Shown: piece by piece, positions 28,793-38,008 of the stretch
How positions within the stretch are numbered: the stretch's first letter is position 1
Layout of the letters: every line of letters begins with the position of its first letter
NCBI GenBank assembly: GCA_017644185.1
Contig: JAEPMA010000004.1
Coordinates: 124,001 to 188,000, forward strand
Source: Rhodospirillales bacterium
Lineage (GTDB): Bacteria > Pseudomonadota > Alphaproteobacteria > Rhodospirillales > Casp-alpha2
Direction of reading: 5' to 3'
DNA: 64,000 bases
Program-made: the position numbers and the translations under genes
Notes under the pieces: generated by a model
Seen by the model: the letters and a program-made list of their open reading frames with translations, nothing else
Databases searched by the model: none
Told to the model about the DNA's origin: nothing

Positions 28793-28810
28793 CACCATGT
28801 ATTATTGGTG
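28793..28810. promoter_or_regulatory. Inverted repeat in the EamA-lysR intergenic region
   Basis: CACCA and TGGTG arms separated by TGTATTAT, in the middle of the divergent region. A possible second regulator site. Confidence 0.35.
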
Positions 28811-28836
28811 TAGAAATCAGTTCTTTCCGATTTAGC

Positions 28837-28853
28837 CATAAGATGTTCTTATG
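28837..28853. promoter_or_regulatory. Candidate LysR-type operator
   Basis: Perfect 7-bp arms CATAAGA and TCTTATG around TGT, containing the T-N11-A pattern of LysR-type sites (T at 28839, A at 28851). It ends 5 nt before the lysR ATG, fitting autoregulation. Confidence 0.5.
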
Positions 28854-28858
28854 ATTAA

Positions 28859-29752
28859 ATGGATTTACCCCCATCCCTCAGATGCATTCGCGCGTTCGAG
28901 GCCGTGGCGCGGCACCGCAACGTCACCCTTGCCGCGGAAGAGCTTGGCGTTACACAACCCGCCGTCACCCAGCAATTGCGGTTATTAGAGGGCCATCTCG
29001 GCACGCGCCTGGTGCGCGCAGACCGCCGCGGGATTGATCTGACCGCAGCCGGCGCTGCACTGGCGAGCCGGGTCGTCCGGACCTTCGACGACCTCCGCGA
29101 TGCCCTGAACGACGCGGCCGGCCTCGCCGGAAATGCGCCGCCCTTGACACTCGCGTTACTGGCTACCTTGGCGCAGCGATGGCTGATCCCGCGCCTGCCC
29201 TCATTCCAATCTTTATACCCGGACATCGAGGTACGATTGCTGACCACATCGCGCCTTGTCGACCTGCAACGCGAGGACGTCGATCTCGCGATCCGGGTCG
29301 GCGACGGTAAATGGCCCGGGTGCCGGAGCGACTTCTTGTTTGAGAACGCGCTATTCCCGGTCACCAGCCCGGATTTACTGGCGCGGACGCCGTTAAATTG
29401 TCCGGATGATCTCTCGCGGCATGTTTTAATCACGGTCTCGTCTCCACCCCGACATGACGACTGGGCGCGATGGCTGGCTCATGCGGGAGTGGTGGGATTG
29501 AAGCCGCAAAGCCGCCTCGAGTTCGCATCATCGGCGCAGGCTCTCGAAGCGGCGGCGGCTGGCCTGGGGATCGCGATCGCCCACACCCCATTCGTCGAGG
29601 GGGATCTCCGCACCCGGCGGCTCGTTGCCCCCTTCGACACCCGCATCATCGAACCCGAGAGCTTCTACCTCGTCGTGCCGCGCGCCGCTGCCGCGTTACC
29701 GCGTGTCGCGGCATTCCGCGAATGGCTTCTGGAAGCCGGGCCGGCAACGTGA
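28859..29752 (+). CDS. LysR-family transcriptional regulator (GcvA-like)
   Basis: 297 residues. The N-terminal winged HTH is ALRAFEAV-type (SLRCIRAFEAVARHRNVTLAAEELGVTQPAVTQQLRLLEG), with R-rich linker and an effector domain beginning PLTLALLATLAQRWLIPRLPSF, the form seen in GcvA-like regulators. Candidate targets are the divergent EamA transporter and the deacetylase gene whose GTG overlaps its stop. No ligand can be assigned. Confidence 0.9.
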   Translation: MDLPPSLRCIRAFEAVARHRNVTLAAEELGVTQPAVTQQLRLLEGHLGTRLVRADRRGIDLTAAGAALASRVVRTFDDLRDALNDAAGLAGNAPPLTLALLATLAQRWLIPRLPSFQSLYPDIEVRLLTTSRLVDLQREDVDLAIRVGDGKWPGCRSDFLFENALFPVTSPDLLARTPLNCPDDLSRHVLITVSSPPRHDDWARWLAHAGVVGLKPQSRLEFASSAQALEAAAAGLGIAIAHTPFVEGDLRTRRLVAPFDTRIIEPESFYLVVPRAAAALPRVAAFREWLLEAGPAT

Positions 29753-30876
29753 CGGACGCCCGCTTCATCGGCAGTGAGATTTATCGCGATAGTTCCTATG
29801 GGCGGAACCATCCCCTGGCGATTCCCAGGGTTTCTCTTGCGATTGATCTGATCCGTACGCTCGGTTGGTTTCCCGATGGCAGCTATATCAATAGCCCGCG
29901 CGCGAATGCGGCTTATCTGGAGCGGTTCCACACACCGGACTACGTGGCCGCCGTCATCCGCTCGGAGAAAGAACAGGATGCACCCCCCGCTTTACGGGCA
30001 AGGCACAACATCGGCATGAACGGGAACCCGATCTTCCCGGAAATGTTCCGCCGTCCGGCGACCGCCGTGGGCGGTGGCGCCAAAGCCGCCGAATTGGTTA
30101 TGGATGGCGGGCGGGTATTCAATCTTGGGGGAGGCCAGCATCACGGACGGCCGGACCGGGCCAGCGGGTTCTGTTATTTCAATGAACCCGCGCTAACAAT
30201 TGGGACACTCCTAGATCAGGGATTGGAGCGCGTTTTCTATCTGGATCTTGATGCCCATCACGGTGACGGGGTGCAGGATGCCTTCCATGACGACGACAGG
30301 GTCTTCACTCTATCAATACACGAGTCCGGCCGATGGCCGATGGAGCGGCGCAATCCGGACCCGGCGCAGCCGGGCGGCATTTTCGATCGCGCCGGCGGGA
30401 TGGCCCGTAACATACCCGTCCCCGTCGACCTGAACGACGACGAACTCGAAGCCATTGTCGAAGGCGCCGTCCTGCCCCACATCCTGAATTTCGAACCGGA
30501 CGCGATCTTCATACAATGTGGCGTGGACGCCCTTGCTGATGACCCGCAGAGCAAGCTCGCAATTTCCAACACCGCGCTCTGGCGGACCGTCGCCGCCGTC
30601 CGCGACCTCGCGCCTCGCGTCATCGCTTCGGGTGGTGGGGGGTATAACCCTTATAGCGTGGCCCGTGGCTGGGCCGGGGTGTGGGGTGCACTCGCCGGCT
30701 TCGATATCCCGGACCGGTTGCCGGTTAATGCCGAGAACCTTTTGAGAGGCGTAACGTGGCGGCATCGACGGGCCACGGACCCGCCCGAACGCTGGTTCAC
30801 GACGCTTGCCGATCCGGCACACCATGGACCGATCCGCAATGAAATTCGCGACCTGATCCGGCTCGCCGCGGATTAG
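29749..30876 (+). CDS. Histone deacetylase-family (AcuC-like) amidohydrolase
   Basis: 375 residues from the GTG at 29749, overlapping the LysR stop (GTGA). Zinc and catalytic residues are in GGGQHHGRPDRASGFCYF and YLDLDAHHGDGVQDAF, with the late GGGGYNPYSVARGW. Members deacetylate acetyl-lysine, acetylpolyamines or acetyl-CoA synthetase. The context gives no acetyl-CoA synthetase gene. Its TAG stop shares TTAG with the convergent gene. Confidence 0.9.
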   Translation: MTDARFIGSEIYRDSSYGRNHPLAIPRVSLAIDLIRTLGWFPDGSYINSPRANAAYLERFHTPDYVAAVIRSEKEQDAPPALRARHNIGMNGNPIFPEMFRRPATAVGGGAKAAELVMDGGRVFNLGGGQHHGRPDRASGFCYFNEPALTIGTLLDQGLERVFYLDLDAHHGDGVQDAFHDDDRVFTLSIHESGRWPMERRNPDPAQPGGIFDRAGGMARNIPVPVDLNDDELEAIVEGAVLPHILNFEPDAIFIQCGVDALADDPQSKLAISNTALWRTVAAVRDLAPRVIASGGGGYNPYSVARGWAGVWGALAGFDIPDRLPVNAENLLRGVTWRHRRATDPPERWFTTLADPAHHGPIRNEIRDLIRLAAD

Positions 30877-31703
30877 TCCAGCGGTGCTTCCTTCATCTGG
30901 GCCGGGATATCCACACCCATAAGCCTGAGTAACGTCGGCGCAACGGCACGTTGCGAGACGGTTTTTTCGCTGATCCCCGGCGTCGGGTGCCCGATATCGT
31001 AGAAGGCGACGTCGCGAACATCATCGTTGGTGCCACCATGATAACCGCAATCGGTAAAACCATGATCTGCGGTGACAAGGACGCGATACCCCGCCTCGCG
31101 CCACGCAGGCAGGTGCTTGCCAAGCGTGCTGTCGACAACCGTCGCGGCACGGTCGTATTGCCAGGACGATCCCCCATAAACGTGACCGACGCTATCGCAG
31201 CTCAGGGTGTGAAGAAGTAAGTAGTCCGGTTGATGGCGGCCAAGCAAACGGTCCACCTGCGCGCAAAGATCGGCATCCGACGGCAGCCCGAGATGGAAAT
31301 CCGTCCTGCCGATATCATCGAAGAACCGGCCGTATTGAATAGGTTTAGACGGATCATCGGTTTCCTGATCCCGGACAGGATCGTAGGGAGCGGCGTTATA
31401 AAGAACGGAAAACCAACTGTAAGCGACCGCCGCCGTCGTCTTGCCGGCGGTGCTTGATAATCCAAACACATGCTCGACACTTGAGGGCCTCAAGAGGCTG
31501 TTTGCCGTGATCCCGTGATCCGCTGGATCGAGACCGGTATGAATGCTTTCATAACAAGGCGCCGACATGCTGGGCAGCGAGGCCCTCATACGCCAGCGAC
31601 GGGCCTTACCGCTCTCGACTTGTCCCTCGAGAAAACCGCAATGGCCCAGCGCGGTCGCGTATTTCAAGCCATCGACAACGACGAGGATCACCTTATTCGA
31701 CAT
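30873..31703 (-). CDS. Alkaline phosphatase-superfamily phosphodiesterase-like protein
   Basis: 276 residues. ILVVVDGLKYATAL (metal Asp), SLPSMSAPCYESIHTG (Ser/Thr nucleophile region), the central LLHTLSCDSVGHVYG with Asp and His, and VTADHGFTDCGYHGG with Asp-His form the two-metal centre of nucleotide pyrophosphatase/phosphodiesterase relatives. No signal peptide is evident, so it is probably cytoplasmic. The substrate is unknown. Confidence 0.82.
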   Translation of the reverse strand: MSNKVILVVVDGLKYATALGHCGFLEGQVESGKARRWRMRASLPSMSAPCYESIHTGLDPADHGITANSLLRPSSVEHVFGLSSTAGKTTAAVAYSWFSVLYNAAPYDPVRDQETDDPSKPIQYGRFFDDIGRTDFHLGLPSDADLCAQVDRLLGRHQPDYLLLHTLSCDSVGHVYGGSSWQYDRAATVVDSTLGKHLPAWREAGYRVLVTADHGFTDCGYHGGTNDDVRDVAFYDIGHPTPGISEKTVSQRAVAPTLLRLMGVDIPAQMKEAPLD

Positions 31704-31774
31704 CGCGGGATTTCCTGACTACATAGGGGCAACGAACCGAGAGCATTACCCTCGCAGTAGCAGAAGGCAAGAAT

Positions 31775-33868
31775 ATGACCAAGGACGACGTCCACCCGCC
31801 GATTGCCGACAAACGCCCCGTCGAAATCACGTATCATGGCCACACGCGCATCGACGATTATGCCTGGTTGAAGGACGAGAACTGGCAGCAGGTGATGCAG
31901 GACCCGGACCTCCTCACCCCCGACATCCGCGCCTATCTGGAAGCTGAAAACGCCTACACGCTATCCTGGATGACCGACACATCGGAGCTTCAAAAGAAAC
32001 TGTTTATGGAAATGCGGGGCCGGATCAAGGAGGACGATTCGACCGTCCCCGACCCGGATGGTGATTTCGCTTACTATGTCCGCTTTGTCGAAGGCGGGCA
32101 GCATCCGAAGTATTGCCGGAAGCCCGTGAAGGGTGGAGACGACGAAACGATCCTTCTCGACGGAGACGCGGAAGCCGAAGGGCTTGATTACTACAAGATC
32201 GGCGCCGCCGCCCATTCATACGATCACCGTCATCTGCTTTACGGCGAGGACACAAATGGATCGGAAATTTTCACAATCCGCTTCCGCGATCTTAATAGCG
32301 GTAAGAACATCTCCGACGTGATCGAAGGCACCAGCGGCAATGCGGTCTGGGCCACCGACAACAAGACCGTTTTTTATACGGTCCTCGATGACAACCACCG
32401 CCCGTCGAAAGTGATGCGCCACACCCTTGGCACCCCGGCCTCCGACGATGTTCTGGTTTATGAAGAAAAAGACCCGGGCTTTTTTGTCGGCATTTCGGAT
32501 ACAGAAAGCCGGCGCTTTATCCTGATCGACGCACACGACCATGAAACATCGGAAGTCTACATCATCCCGGCTGACGATCCGGCCGGGGAACCGAAACTTG
32601 TCGCGCCACGTGCGAGCGGGGTCGAATACAGTGTCTCCGAGCACGCCGGCCGCCTCATCATCCTCACCAACGCCGACGGTGCCGAGGATTTCAAGATTGT
32701 TACGGCGCCGATCGACAACCCCGGTCGCGCAAACTGGATCGACCTGATCCCGCACATGCCCGGGACCCTGATTGTCGGCTGCGAGGTTTACGCCGAGTAT
32801 CTCGTGCGGATCGAGCGGGTCGCCGCCTTACCACGCATCGTCATCCGCAACTGGGAAACCATGCAGGAATTTACGGTGCGCTTCGAGGAAGAAGCCTATG
32901 CTCTCGGCCTGGAGGGTGGGTACGAATACGCAACCCGCAATCTTCGATTTTCCTATTCGTCGCCGACAACCCCCAGACAAGTCATCGACTTCAACATGGC
33001 GACAGGCGACCGAGAGTTATTGAAACAAGACGAAGTGCCATCCGGGCACACCCCCACCGACTACGTCACCCGCCGCATTCAAGCCGTGGCCGCCGATGGT
33101 GAGTTGGTGCCGGTGACGGTTCTCCACCGCGCCGACACGATCCTGGACGGCAGTGCTCCGGTTTTATTGTACGGCTACGGCAGTTACGGCATGACCATGC
33201 CGGCATCGTTCGTGACTCCGCGCCTCAGCCTCGTCGACCGTGGCTTCGTGTTCGCGATCGCGCACATCCGGGGCGGCATGGAAAAAGGGTATCGCTGGTA
33301 CACGGATGGCAAGCGCGAGCGCAAACGCAACACCTTCACCGATTTTATCGCCGCCGCCGAGGGGCTGATCCGCGAAAACCTCGCCAGCCCCGGCGGCATT
33401 GCCATTCATGGCGGGTCCGCCGGCGGTATGCTGATGGGGGTTTGCGCGAATATGCGCCCCGATCTTTGGCGCGCCGTCGTCGCCGACGTCCCCTTCGTCG
33501 ATGTGCTGAACACCATGTGCGACACGTCTCTCCCCCTGACCCCGATCGAATGGCCGGAATGGGGAAACCCGATCGAGGATAAGGACGCTTACGACTACAT
33601 CCTGAGTTACTCACCCTATGACAACGTTGACGCGAAAGATTATCCGGCGCTGCTCGCGACCGCCGGTCTGACCGATCCTCGGGTCACCTATTGGGAGCCT
33701 GCGAAGTGGGTCGCGAAACTGCGGAATCTGAAAACCGACGACAATCCATTACTCTTGAAGACCAACATGAGCGCCGGACATGCCGGCGCGGCAGGGCGGT
33801 TCGACAGGTTGGAGGAGTTGGCCTTCAACTATGCCTTCGTCTTAAAATCGTTCGGCATCATGGACTGA
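31775..33868 (+). CDS. S9-family oligopeptidase B-type serine peptidase
   Basis: 697 residues. The beta-propeller domain (about 70-410) is followed by an alpha/beta hydrolase domain with the nucleophile in IHGGSAGGMLMGV (about residue 545), the Asp in LATAGLTDPRV and the His in NMSAGHAGAAGR. Prolyl oligopeptidase family, oligopeptidase B branch, cleaving short peptides after basic residues; the specificity residues were not checked. Convergent with the flagellin-like gene, leaving 3 nt between them. Confidence 0.93.
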   Translation: MTKDDVHPPIADKRPVEITYHGHTRIDDYAWLKDENWQQVMQDPDLLTPDIRAYLEAENAYTLSWMTDTSELQKKLFMEMRGRIKEDDSTVPDPDGDFAYYVRFVEGGQHPKYCRKPVKGGDDETILLDGDAEAEGLDYYKIGAAAHSYDHRHLLYGEDTNGSEIFTIRFRDLNSGKNISDVIEGTSGNAVWATDNKTVFYTVLDDNHRPSKVMRHTLGTPASDDVLVYEEKDPGFFVGISDTESRRFILIDAHDHETSEVYIIPADDPAGEPKLVAPRASGVEYSVSEHAGRLIILTNADGAEDFKIVTAPIDNPGRANWIDLIPHMPGTLIVGCEVYAEYLVRIERVAALPRIVIRNWETMQEFTVRFEEEAYALGLEGGYEYATRNLRFSYSSPTTPRQVIDFNMATGDRELLKQDEVPSGHTPTDYVTRRIQAVAADGELVPVTVLHRADTILDGSAPVLLYGYGSYGMTMPASFVTPRLSLVDRGFVFAIAHIRGGMEKGYRWYTDGKRERKRNTFTDFIAAAEGLIRENLASPGGIAIHGGSAGGMLMGVCANMRPDLWRAVVADVPFVDVLNTMCDTSLPLTPIEWPEWGNPIEDKDAYDYILSYSPYDNVDAKDYPALLATAGLTDPRVTYWEPAKWVAKLRNLKTDDNPLLLKTNMSAGHAGAAGRFDRLEELAFNYAFVLKSFGIMD

Positions 33869-33871
33869 CGG

Positions 33872-34600
33872 TCAAGCCGACAAATTGACGAACGCCCCGA
33901 CCGGCAAGGCACCGGAAATATTCGTCGTCGCCGCGATCAGCGACTGATCGAAGCTGTTGCCCTGTCCCAATGCGGCGCGCAACTGCGCCAATCGATCGAG
34001 GTGGTTACCGGCGATATTGATCGCATTTTCGATCCGGGCTTCGGTCAGGCGTGCGTCCGCCGACGACGAAACATCCAGATTTCTGAGCCCCAGCGAAGCA
34101 CTGTCCAACCCCTGCGGCGCGACGGATATCGCTCCCCCGTAACGACTGGTCTGAATCCGGATTGCGGGACCGCCGCCGTCGATAAAATTCGCATTCCCGG
34201 TCGCACTCGCGTCGACGAGAGAATCGATCAACGCCACCGCACGGTCGAGCTGGGCCTGGATATTGTTGCGCGACACGCGCGTCCCATCGGACGACAACAG
34301 GTTCACACTTTCAGAAACCAGACCCTCGTTCGCGGCAAGTCTCGCAAGTCCCGCAAGTTCACGCAGCGCTTCTCGAATGTTCGAACCGGCGTAACTGGAT
34401 TGCCGAAGGGCCCGGTCGGCCGCGGTCGTATCGACGGTGACGGTGCGTTCGACAAACCGGCCGACGGTCGTGCCGCCCGCCAATTCGCGGGCACTCACAG
34501 CGTCCAATGATACCGACGCCGAGCGCAACAGCCTTCGCGCCGTGCGTGTGCCATCCACGGCGATCGACACCGACTGACTCGATGGGAAATCGAGCGCCAA
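33872..34600 (-). CDS. Flagellin-like D0/D1-only protein
   Basis: 242 residues, no signal peptide. An early heptad-rich region, a central ALIDSLVDASATGNANFIDG and a later SLGLRNLDVSSSADARLTEARIENAINIAGNHLDRL resemble the alpha-helical flagellin D1/D0 ends, with no room for surface domains. No flagellar, hook or chaperone gene is in the window. It may be a flagellin-like structural protein, a degenerate flagellin or a hook-associated relative. It is convergent with the S9 peptidase. The identification rests on pattern only. Confidence 0.6.
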   Translation of the reverse strand: MALDFPSSQSVSIAVDGTRTARRLLRSASVSLDAVSARELAGGTTVGRFVERTVTVDTTAADRALRQSSYAGSNIREALRELAGLARLAANEGLVSESVNLLSSDGTRVSRNNIQAQLDRAVALIDSLVDASATGNANFIDGGGPAIRIQTSRYGGAISVAPQGLDSASLGLRNLDVSSSADARLTEARIENAINIAGNHLDRLAQLRAALGQGNSFDQSLIAATTNISGALPVGAFVNLSA

Positions 34601-34663
34601 CCTGCATTCCTCCGAGGTTATCCCTCGGCTTTCTGCCTTAACCGCTTATGTTAGCGAAGTTTT

Positions 34664-34867
34664 TCAGTAATGTGGAGGGCGCCGGTTCGCCTCGTCCTCG
34701 GGTTCTGCATCGGCTTTGGTCTCGTCCAGACGCGTCAGTTCCCGCTTCAACATCTCGATAATCGACCATTGCTCCGCGACGACGTCACTGAGCTCACTGA
34801 TGGTTCGCTCCTGATGTGTGATCGTCATCTCCAGTTCGGTGATGCGAATGTCGAGTTCCTTGCTCAT
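34664..34867 (-). CDS. slyX: SlyX-family small coiled-coil protein
   Basis: 67 residues from the ATG at 34865-34867, preceded by GGGGGGCGGG. Heptads over residues 4-45 (ITELEMTITHQERTISELSDV) and the C-terminal RRPPHY match SlyX, a conserved small protein of unknown role. In-frame sequence upstream to 34957 runs into the next gene and is not needed. Confidence 0.85.
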   Translation of the reverse strand: MSKELDIRITELEMTITHQERTISELSDVVAEQWSIIEMLKRELTRLDETKADAEPEDEANRRPPHY

Positions 34868-34880
34868 CCCGCCCCCCAAA

Positions 34881-36005
34881 CTATCTAATCGCGCCGCGCG
34901 CCGAGATCTCCCAGAGATCAACGACACGCCCACCTTGCACGACAACGAACCAGTCATAAAGATTGACCGTCGGATCGCAATGCCCTGGGATCAGGCGGAT
35001 TTTTTCACCCAGCATCACACCACGCGCGGCGTCATCGAGTATGAGTGTGCCATGATCATCCGACGGTCCCTGATAGCGCGCGCCCGGAATATCCGCGACC
35101 CACGGCATGCCCTGGTCGTTACCCAGCGCCTTATGCCCCGCATCGACCACGGCGCGCCCCGGCTTGGTGGCGCTCATCACGGTGACGAGAACGTAGAGAC
35201 TGTGCCGAAACTCCGTAAACGGATCGCCGCGCTGGTCCATATTCTGGGCATAGTCGGCATCCATGAAGATATACGAGCCGCACTGCATCTCCTGATAAAG
35301 CCCGCTCGCCGCCTCGAAATGGAAACTGCCCGTCCCGGCACCAGTGACGACCGGAACGTCGATGCCGGCGTCTTCCATGGCAGTTAACGATGCGCGGACC
35401 TTGTCACACGCGGCCCCGATCGCGGCGCCACGCTCGTTGGCGGTCCGAATATGCTGGGCGGAGCCGTGATACGCCTGAAGACCGGCGAACCGAAGCCCAT
35501 CCTCGTCGATGACCCCCTTGGCGAGGGTTACTGCAGGCTCACCGGGATCAATACCGCAACGCCCGGCGCCGACATCGATCTCAACGTAAACGTCGAGCGA
35601 AACCCCGGCGTCACGCGCGGCCTGCCCAAGGTCGCTGACGTTCTGCGCATCGTCGACCAAAACACCGATACGCGCGTCACGGGCGAGGGCCGCCAGACGC
35701 TTCAGCTTCTTCTCGCCCCAGATTTGATTGGTGATCAGCACGTCAGGCACACCGCCCGCGACCATCGCTTCCGCCTCACCCACCTTCTGACAGCAGATGC
35801 CGACCGCGCCGGCCGCAATCTGACGCAAAGCGATCTCGGGGCATTTATGGGTTTTAGAATGCGCCCGCAACCGGACGCCGAAATCATCCACCGTCTTGGC
35901 AAGCTTGGCGATATTGGCCTCGAACGCATCGAGATCGATCATCAAAGCGGGGGTGTCGACGTCCTGCAGATCATCGCCGATCTCGGCCGGGGGTGGTTGC
36001 GTCAT
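34881..36005 (-). CDS. DSD1-type PLP enzyme (D-threonine aldolase / D-serine dehydratase family)
   Basis: 374 residues. An N-terminal alanine-racemase-like barrel has the PLP lysine in RAHSKTHKCPE, and the C-terminal domain has the metal-ligand motif PGHCDPTVNLYD. Members include D-threonine aldolase, D-3-hydroxyaspartate aldolase of the beta-hydroxyaspartate pathway and eukaryotic-type D-serine dehydratase. The genes of the beta-hydroxyaspartate cycle are not adjacent, so no choice is made. The stop lies 13 nt before slyX. Confidence 0.85.
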   Translation of the reverse strand: MTQPPPAEIGDDLQDVDTPALMIDLDAFEANIAKLAKTVDDFGVRLRAHSKTHKCPEIALRQIAAGAVGICCQKVGEAEAMVAGGVPDVLITNQIWGEKKLKRLAALARDARIGVLVDDAQNVSDLGQAARDAGVSLDVYVEIDVGAGRCGIDPGEPAVTLAKGVIDEDGLRFAGLQAYHGSAQHIRTANERGAAIGAACDKVRASLTAMEDAGIDVPVVTGAGTGSFHFEAASGLYQEMQCGSYIFMDADYAQNMDQRGDPFTEFRHSLYVLVTVMSATKPGRAVVDAGHKALGNDQGMPWVADIPGARYQGPSDDHGTLILDDAARGVMLGEKIRLIPGHCDPTVNLYDWFVVVQGGRVVDLWEISARGAIR

Positions 36006-36080
36006 GGCTGTTCCCTGAATTTCAAAAGACGCCCGAGCTTACTTGGCGCCGCATGCGATTGTCACGCGCCGCACGCGGCC

Positions 36081-36109
36081 TTGACTTGCAGCGCCTTCCT
36101 TCCAAATCT
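36081..36109 (+). promoter_or_regulatory. Candidate hsp20 promoter
   Basis: TTGACT and AAATCT separated by 17 nt, 115 nt before the hsp20 start. The -35 is good, the -10 weak; a heat-shock sigma promoter is possible but not shown. Confidence 0.3.
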
Positions 36110-36223
36110 ATGGAAAGCCGGATGGCCAATGGGGCACGTCGGCAACCGGGTGCCAGGAACTGCATACCGCAGCTCCATGGGCCCAACGAGAGCCTCGCCC
36201 ATCGGGGAGGCCGGGAGGCAACA

Positions 36224-36667
36224 ATGGCGATCTTCAACAACCCGCAACTTCTCGGGTTCGACCGTATCGAACAGATTCTCGACCGGGCCGCCAAGGCGTC
36301 CGGCGAGGGTTATCCCCCCTACAATATCGAACAGACAGGCGAGAACGACATCCGGATCACGCTCGCGGTTGCCGGCTTCACGATGGACGACCTGTCGGTC
36401 GCGATCGAGGACAACCAGTTGGTGATCCGCGGCAAGCAGGTGGAGGACGGCGCGGAACGCATTTTCATCCACCGCGGCATCGCGGCCAGACAGTTTCAGC
36501 GGTCTTTCGTCCTGGCGGAAGGGATCGATGTGGTCGCGGCAACGCTCGACAACGGCTTATTGCACGTCGACCTGCACCGGGAAGTACCGGAACCGGAAAT
36601 CAAGAATATCAAAATTCAAAGTGCCAAGGCGCCAGCGCAAACCATCGACATGGAACCTGACGACTGA
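36224..36667 (+). CDS. Small heat-shock protein Hsp20 (IbpA type)
   Basis: 147 residues from the ATG at 36224 with GGGAGG 6 nt upstream; a longer frame to 35993 overlaps the DSD1 gene and is discarded. The alpha-crystallin domain runs from NIEQTGENDIRITLAVAGF to LDNGLLHVDLHREVPE. MAIFNNPQLLGFDRIEQIL is the usual N-terminal class A start. It is a holdase preventing aggregation during heat stress. Divergent from the PLP enzyme. Confidence 0.95.
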   Translation: MAIFNNPQLLGFDRIEQILDRAAKASGEGYPPYNIEQTGENDIRITLAVAGFTMDDLSVAIEDNQLVIRGKQVEDGAERIFIHRGIAARQFQRSFVLAEGIDVVAATLDNGLLHVDLHREVPEPEIKNIKIQSAKAPAQTIDMEPDD

Positions 36668-37132
36668 TCAGGCGGCGCGGGTTTCCTGCGATTCGGTCAT
36701 GATGGCGAACAGCGCATCGGTCTCGTTGGTGCCACGCAGCTTGTCGCAGACATCATGGTCACGCAAAAGCCGCGATACACGGGCAAGCGCTTTAAGGTGA
36801 TCGGCGCCCGCTTCTTCCGGCGCCAGAAGCACGAAAATCAAATCCACCGGACGGTCATCGATCGACTGGAAGTCGACCGGTTTTTCCAGCCTGGCGAAAA
36901 TCCCGTAGAGACGATCCAACTCAGCGAGCTTCCCGTGCGGGATTGCAATTCCCGAACCGACCCCCGTCGTCCCAAGCCGTTCACGGTCCATCAGCACGCC
37001 AAAAATCTTTCTCTCGTCCAGACCGGTCACATCGGCGGCCTTGCGGGCCAGTTCCTGCAACGCCTGCTTCTTGCTGGTCGCGCGAAGATTGGCAACGATA
37101 CTGCCGCTGTCTAGGAGATCACTGAGTTCCAT
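36668..37132 (-). CDS. ptsN: Nitrogen-regulatory PTS EIIA component
   Basis: 154 residues. Phosphorylation His66 in GIAIPHGK, and the PTS EIIA type 2 strands SIDDRPVDLIFVLLAP. It relays PTSNtr signals to nitrogen and potassium physiology. It sits at the end of the rpoN-hpf-ptsN set, the conserved proteobacterial order, and ends 1 nt from the convergent hsp20 stop. Confidence 0.97.
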   Translation of the reverse strand: MELSDLLDSGSIVANLRATSKKQALQELARKAADVTGLDERKIFGVLMDRERLGTTGVGSGIAIPHGKLAELDRLYGIFARLEKPVDFQSIDDRPVDLIFVLLAPEEAGADHLKALARVSRLLRDHDVCDKLRGTNETDALFAIMTESQETRAA

Positions 37133-37195
37133 CGTCTCTTCCTGTGCAACACTGGCTATTAGTTTTACCGGCCCGTTTCAGGCCGTTGATTGCTT

Positions 37196-37780
37196 CTAGT
37201 CGGTCGCGCCACTCGGCGACGGGTCGATCCAGCCTATGTTGCCGTCTTTTCTGTGATAAACGACACTCAAGGCATTGGTCTTCGAGTTGCGGAACATAAG
37301 AACCGGCAAATCCGCCAGATCCATGTGCATCACCGCTTCACTAACGGTCAGGGTCGCAATGTCGGTCTGCATTTCAGCGACGATGACCGGCTGGGCGTCA
37401 ACTTCGACTTCATCGTCGCTGTCATCGCCCTGAATAACGTACTGTTGCGCACTGACGACAACGTCGTTCGCCGCGCGGCGGCGCTGATCATCAACCAATC
37501 GGCGTTTATAGCGGCGCAACTGCTTCGCGATCCGTTCAAGGGCGGCATCGAATGCCGGATAAGCCTCCGCTGCTTCGCCACGGCCCTGAACCACCAGACC
37601 GCGCGGCCCCGGATGCACGGAAATCACCACATGCATCATCGATCCCTCACGCGATATCGTGACGTGCGCATCAATCGCCTGGTCAAAATATTTGGTAACC
37701 GAGTCGGTGAGTTGTTCTTCGGCATACGTACGAAACGCGTCGCCAACGTCAACGTGCTTACCGGAAACGGAAATTTCCAT
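37196..37780 (-). CDS. hpf: Ribosome hibernation-promoting factor, long form
   Basis: 194 residues. The N-terminal S30AE domain (MEISVSGKHVDVGD to about residue 110) and a C-terminal dimerisation domain (about 130-190, with FRNSKTNALSVVYHRKDGNIGWIDP) make a long HPF that can form 100S ribosomes on its own. It follows rpoN, with 228 nt between. Confidence 0.96.
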   Translation of the reverse strand: MEISVSGKHVDVGDAFRTYAEEQLTDSVTKYFDQAIDAHVTISREGSMMHVVISVHPGPRGLVVQGRGEAAEAYPAFDAALERIAKQLRRYKRRLVDDQRRRAANDVVVSAQQYVIQGDDSDDEVEVDAQPVIVAEMQTDIATLTVSEAVMHMDLADLPVLMFRNSKTNALSVVYHRKDGNIGWIDPSPSGATD

Positions 37781-38008
37781 GTCGGATCTAGGCCTTTAAG
37801 TGATTGATTTTGAATGCTTCTCTTAGCCCGTCTTCGGCGTGGAGCCGTTTGCCCCATTCCCCCTTTTCTGACGGTGGGCGGACCCTAGTGAGAAGGTTCC
37901 GCGAAGTCAATACGCGAAGCTGCAACATGTCTTGATCATACTTCGGATAGCGCCGAATGTCACCAGAAGGAATTTCGGACACCGTCCCGAAATGGACCTA
38001 TTAATGTG

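Noticed and set aside
37788-37982. A 64-codon leftward frame between hpf and rpoN.
   Set aside because: No ribosome site and no hydrophobic or coiled pattern; the 228-nt gap holds nothing else I can support.
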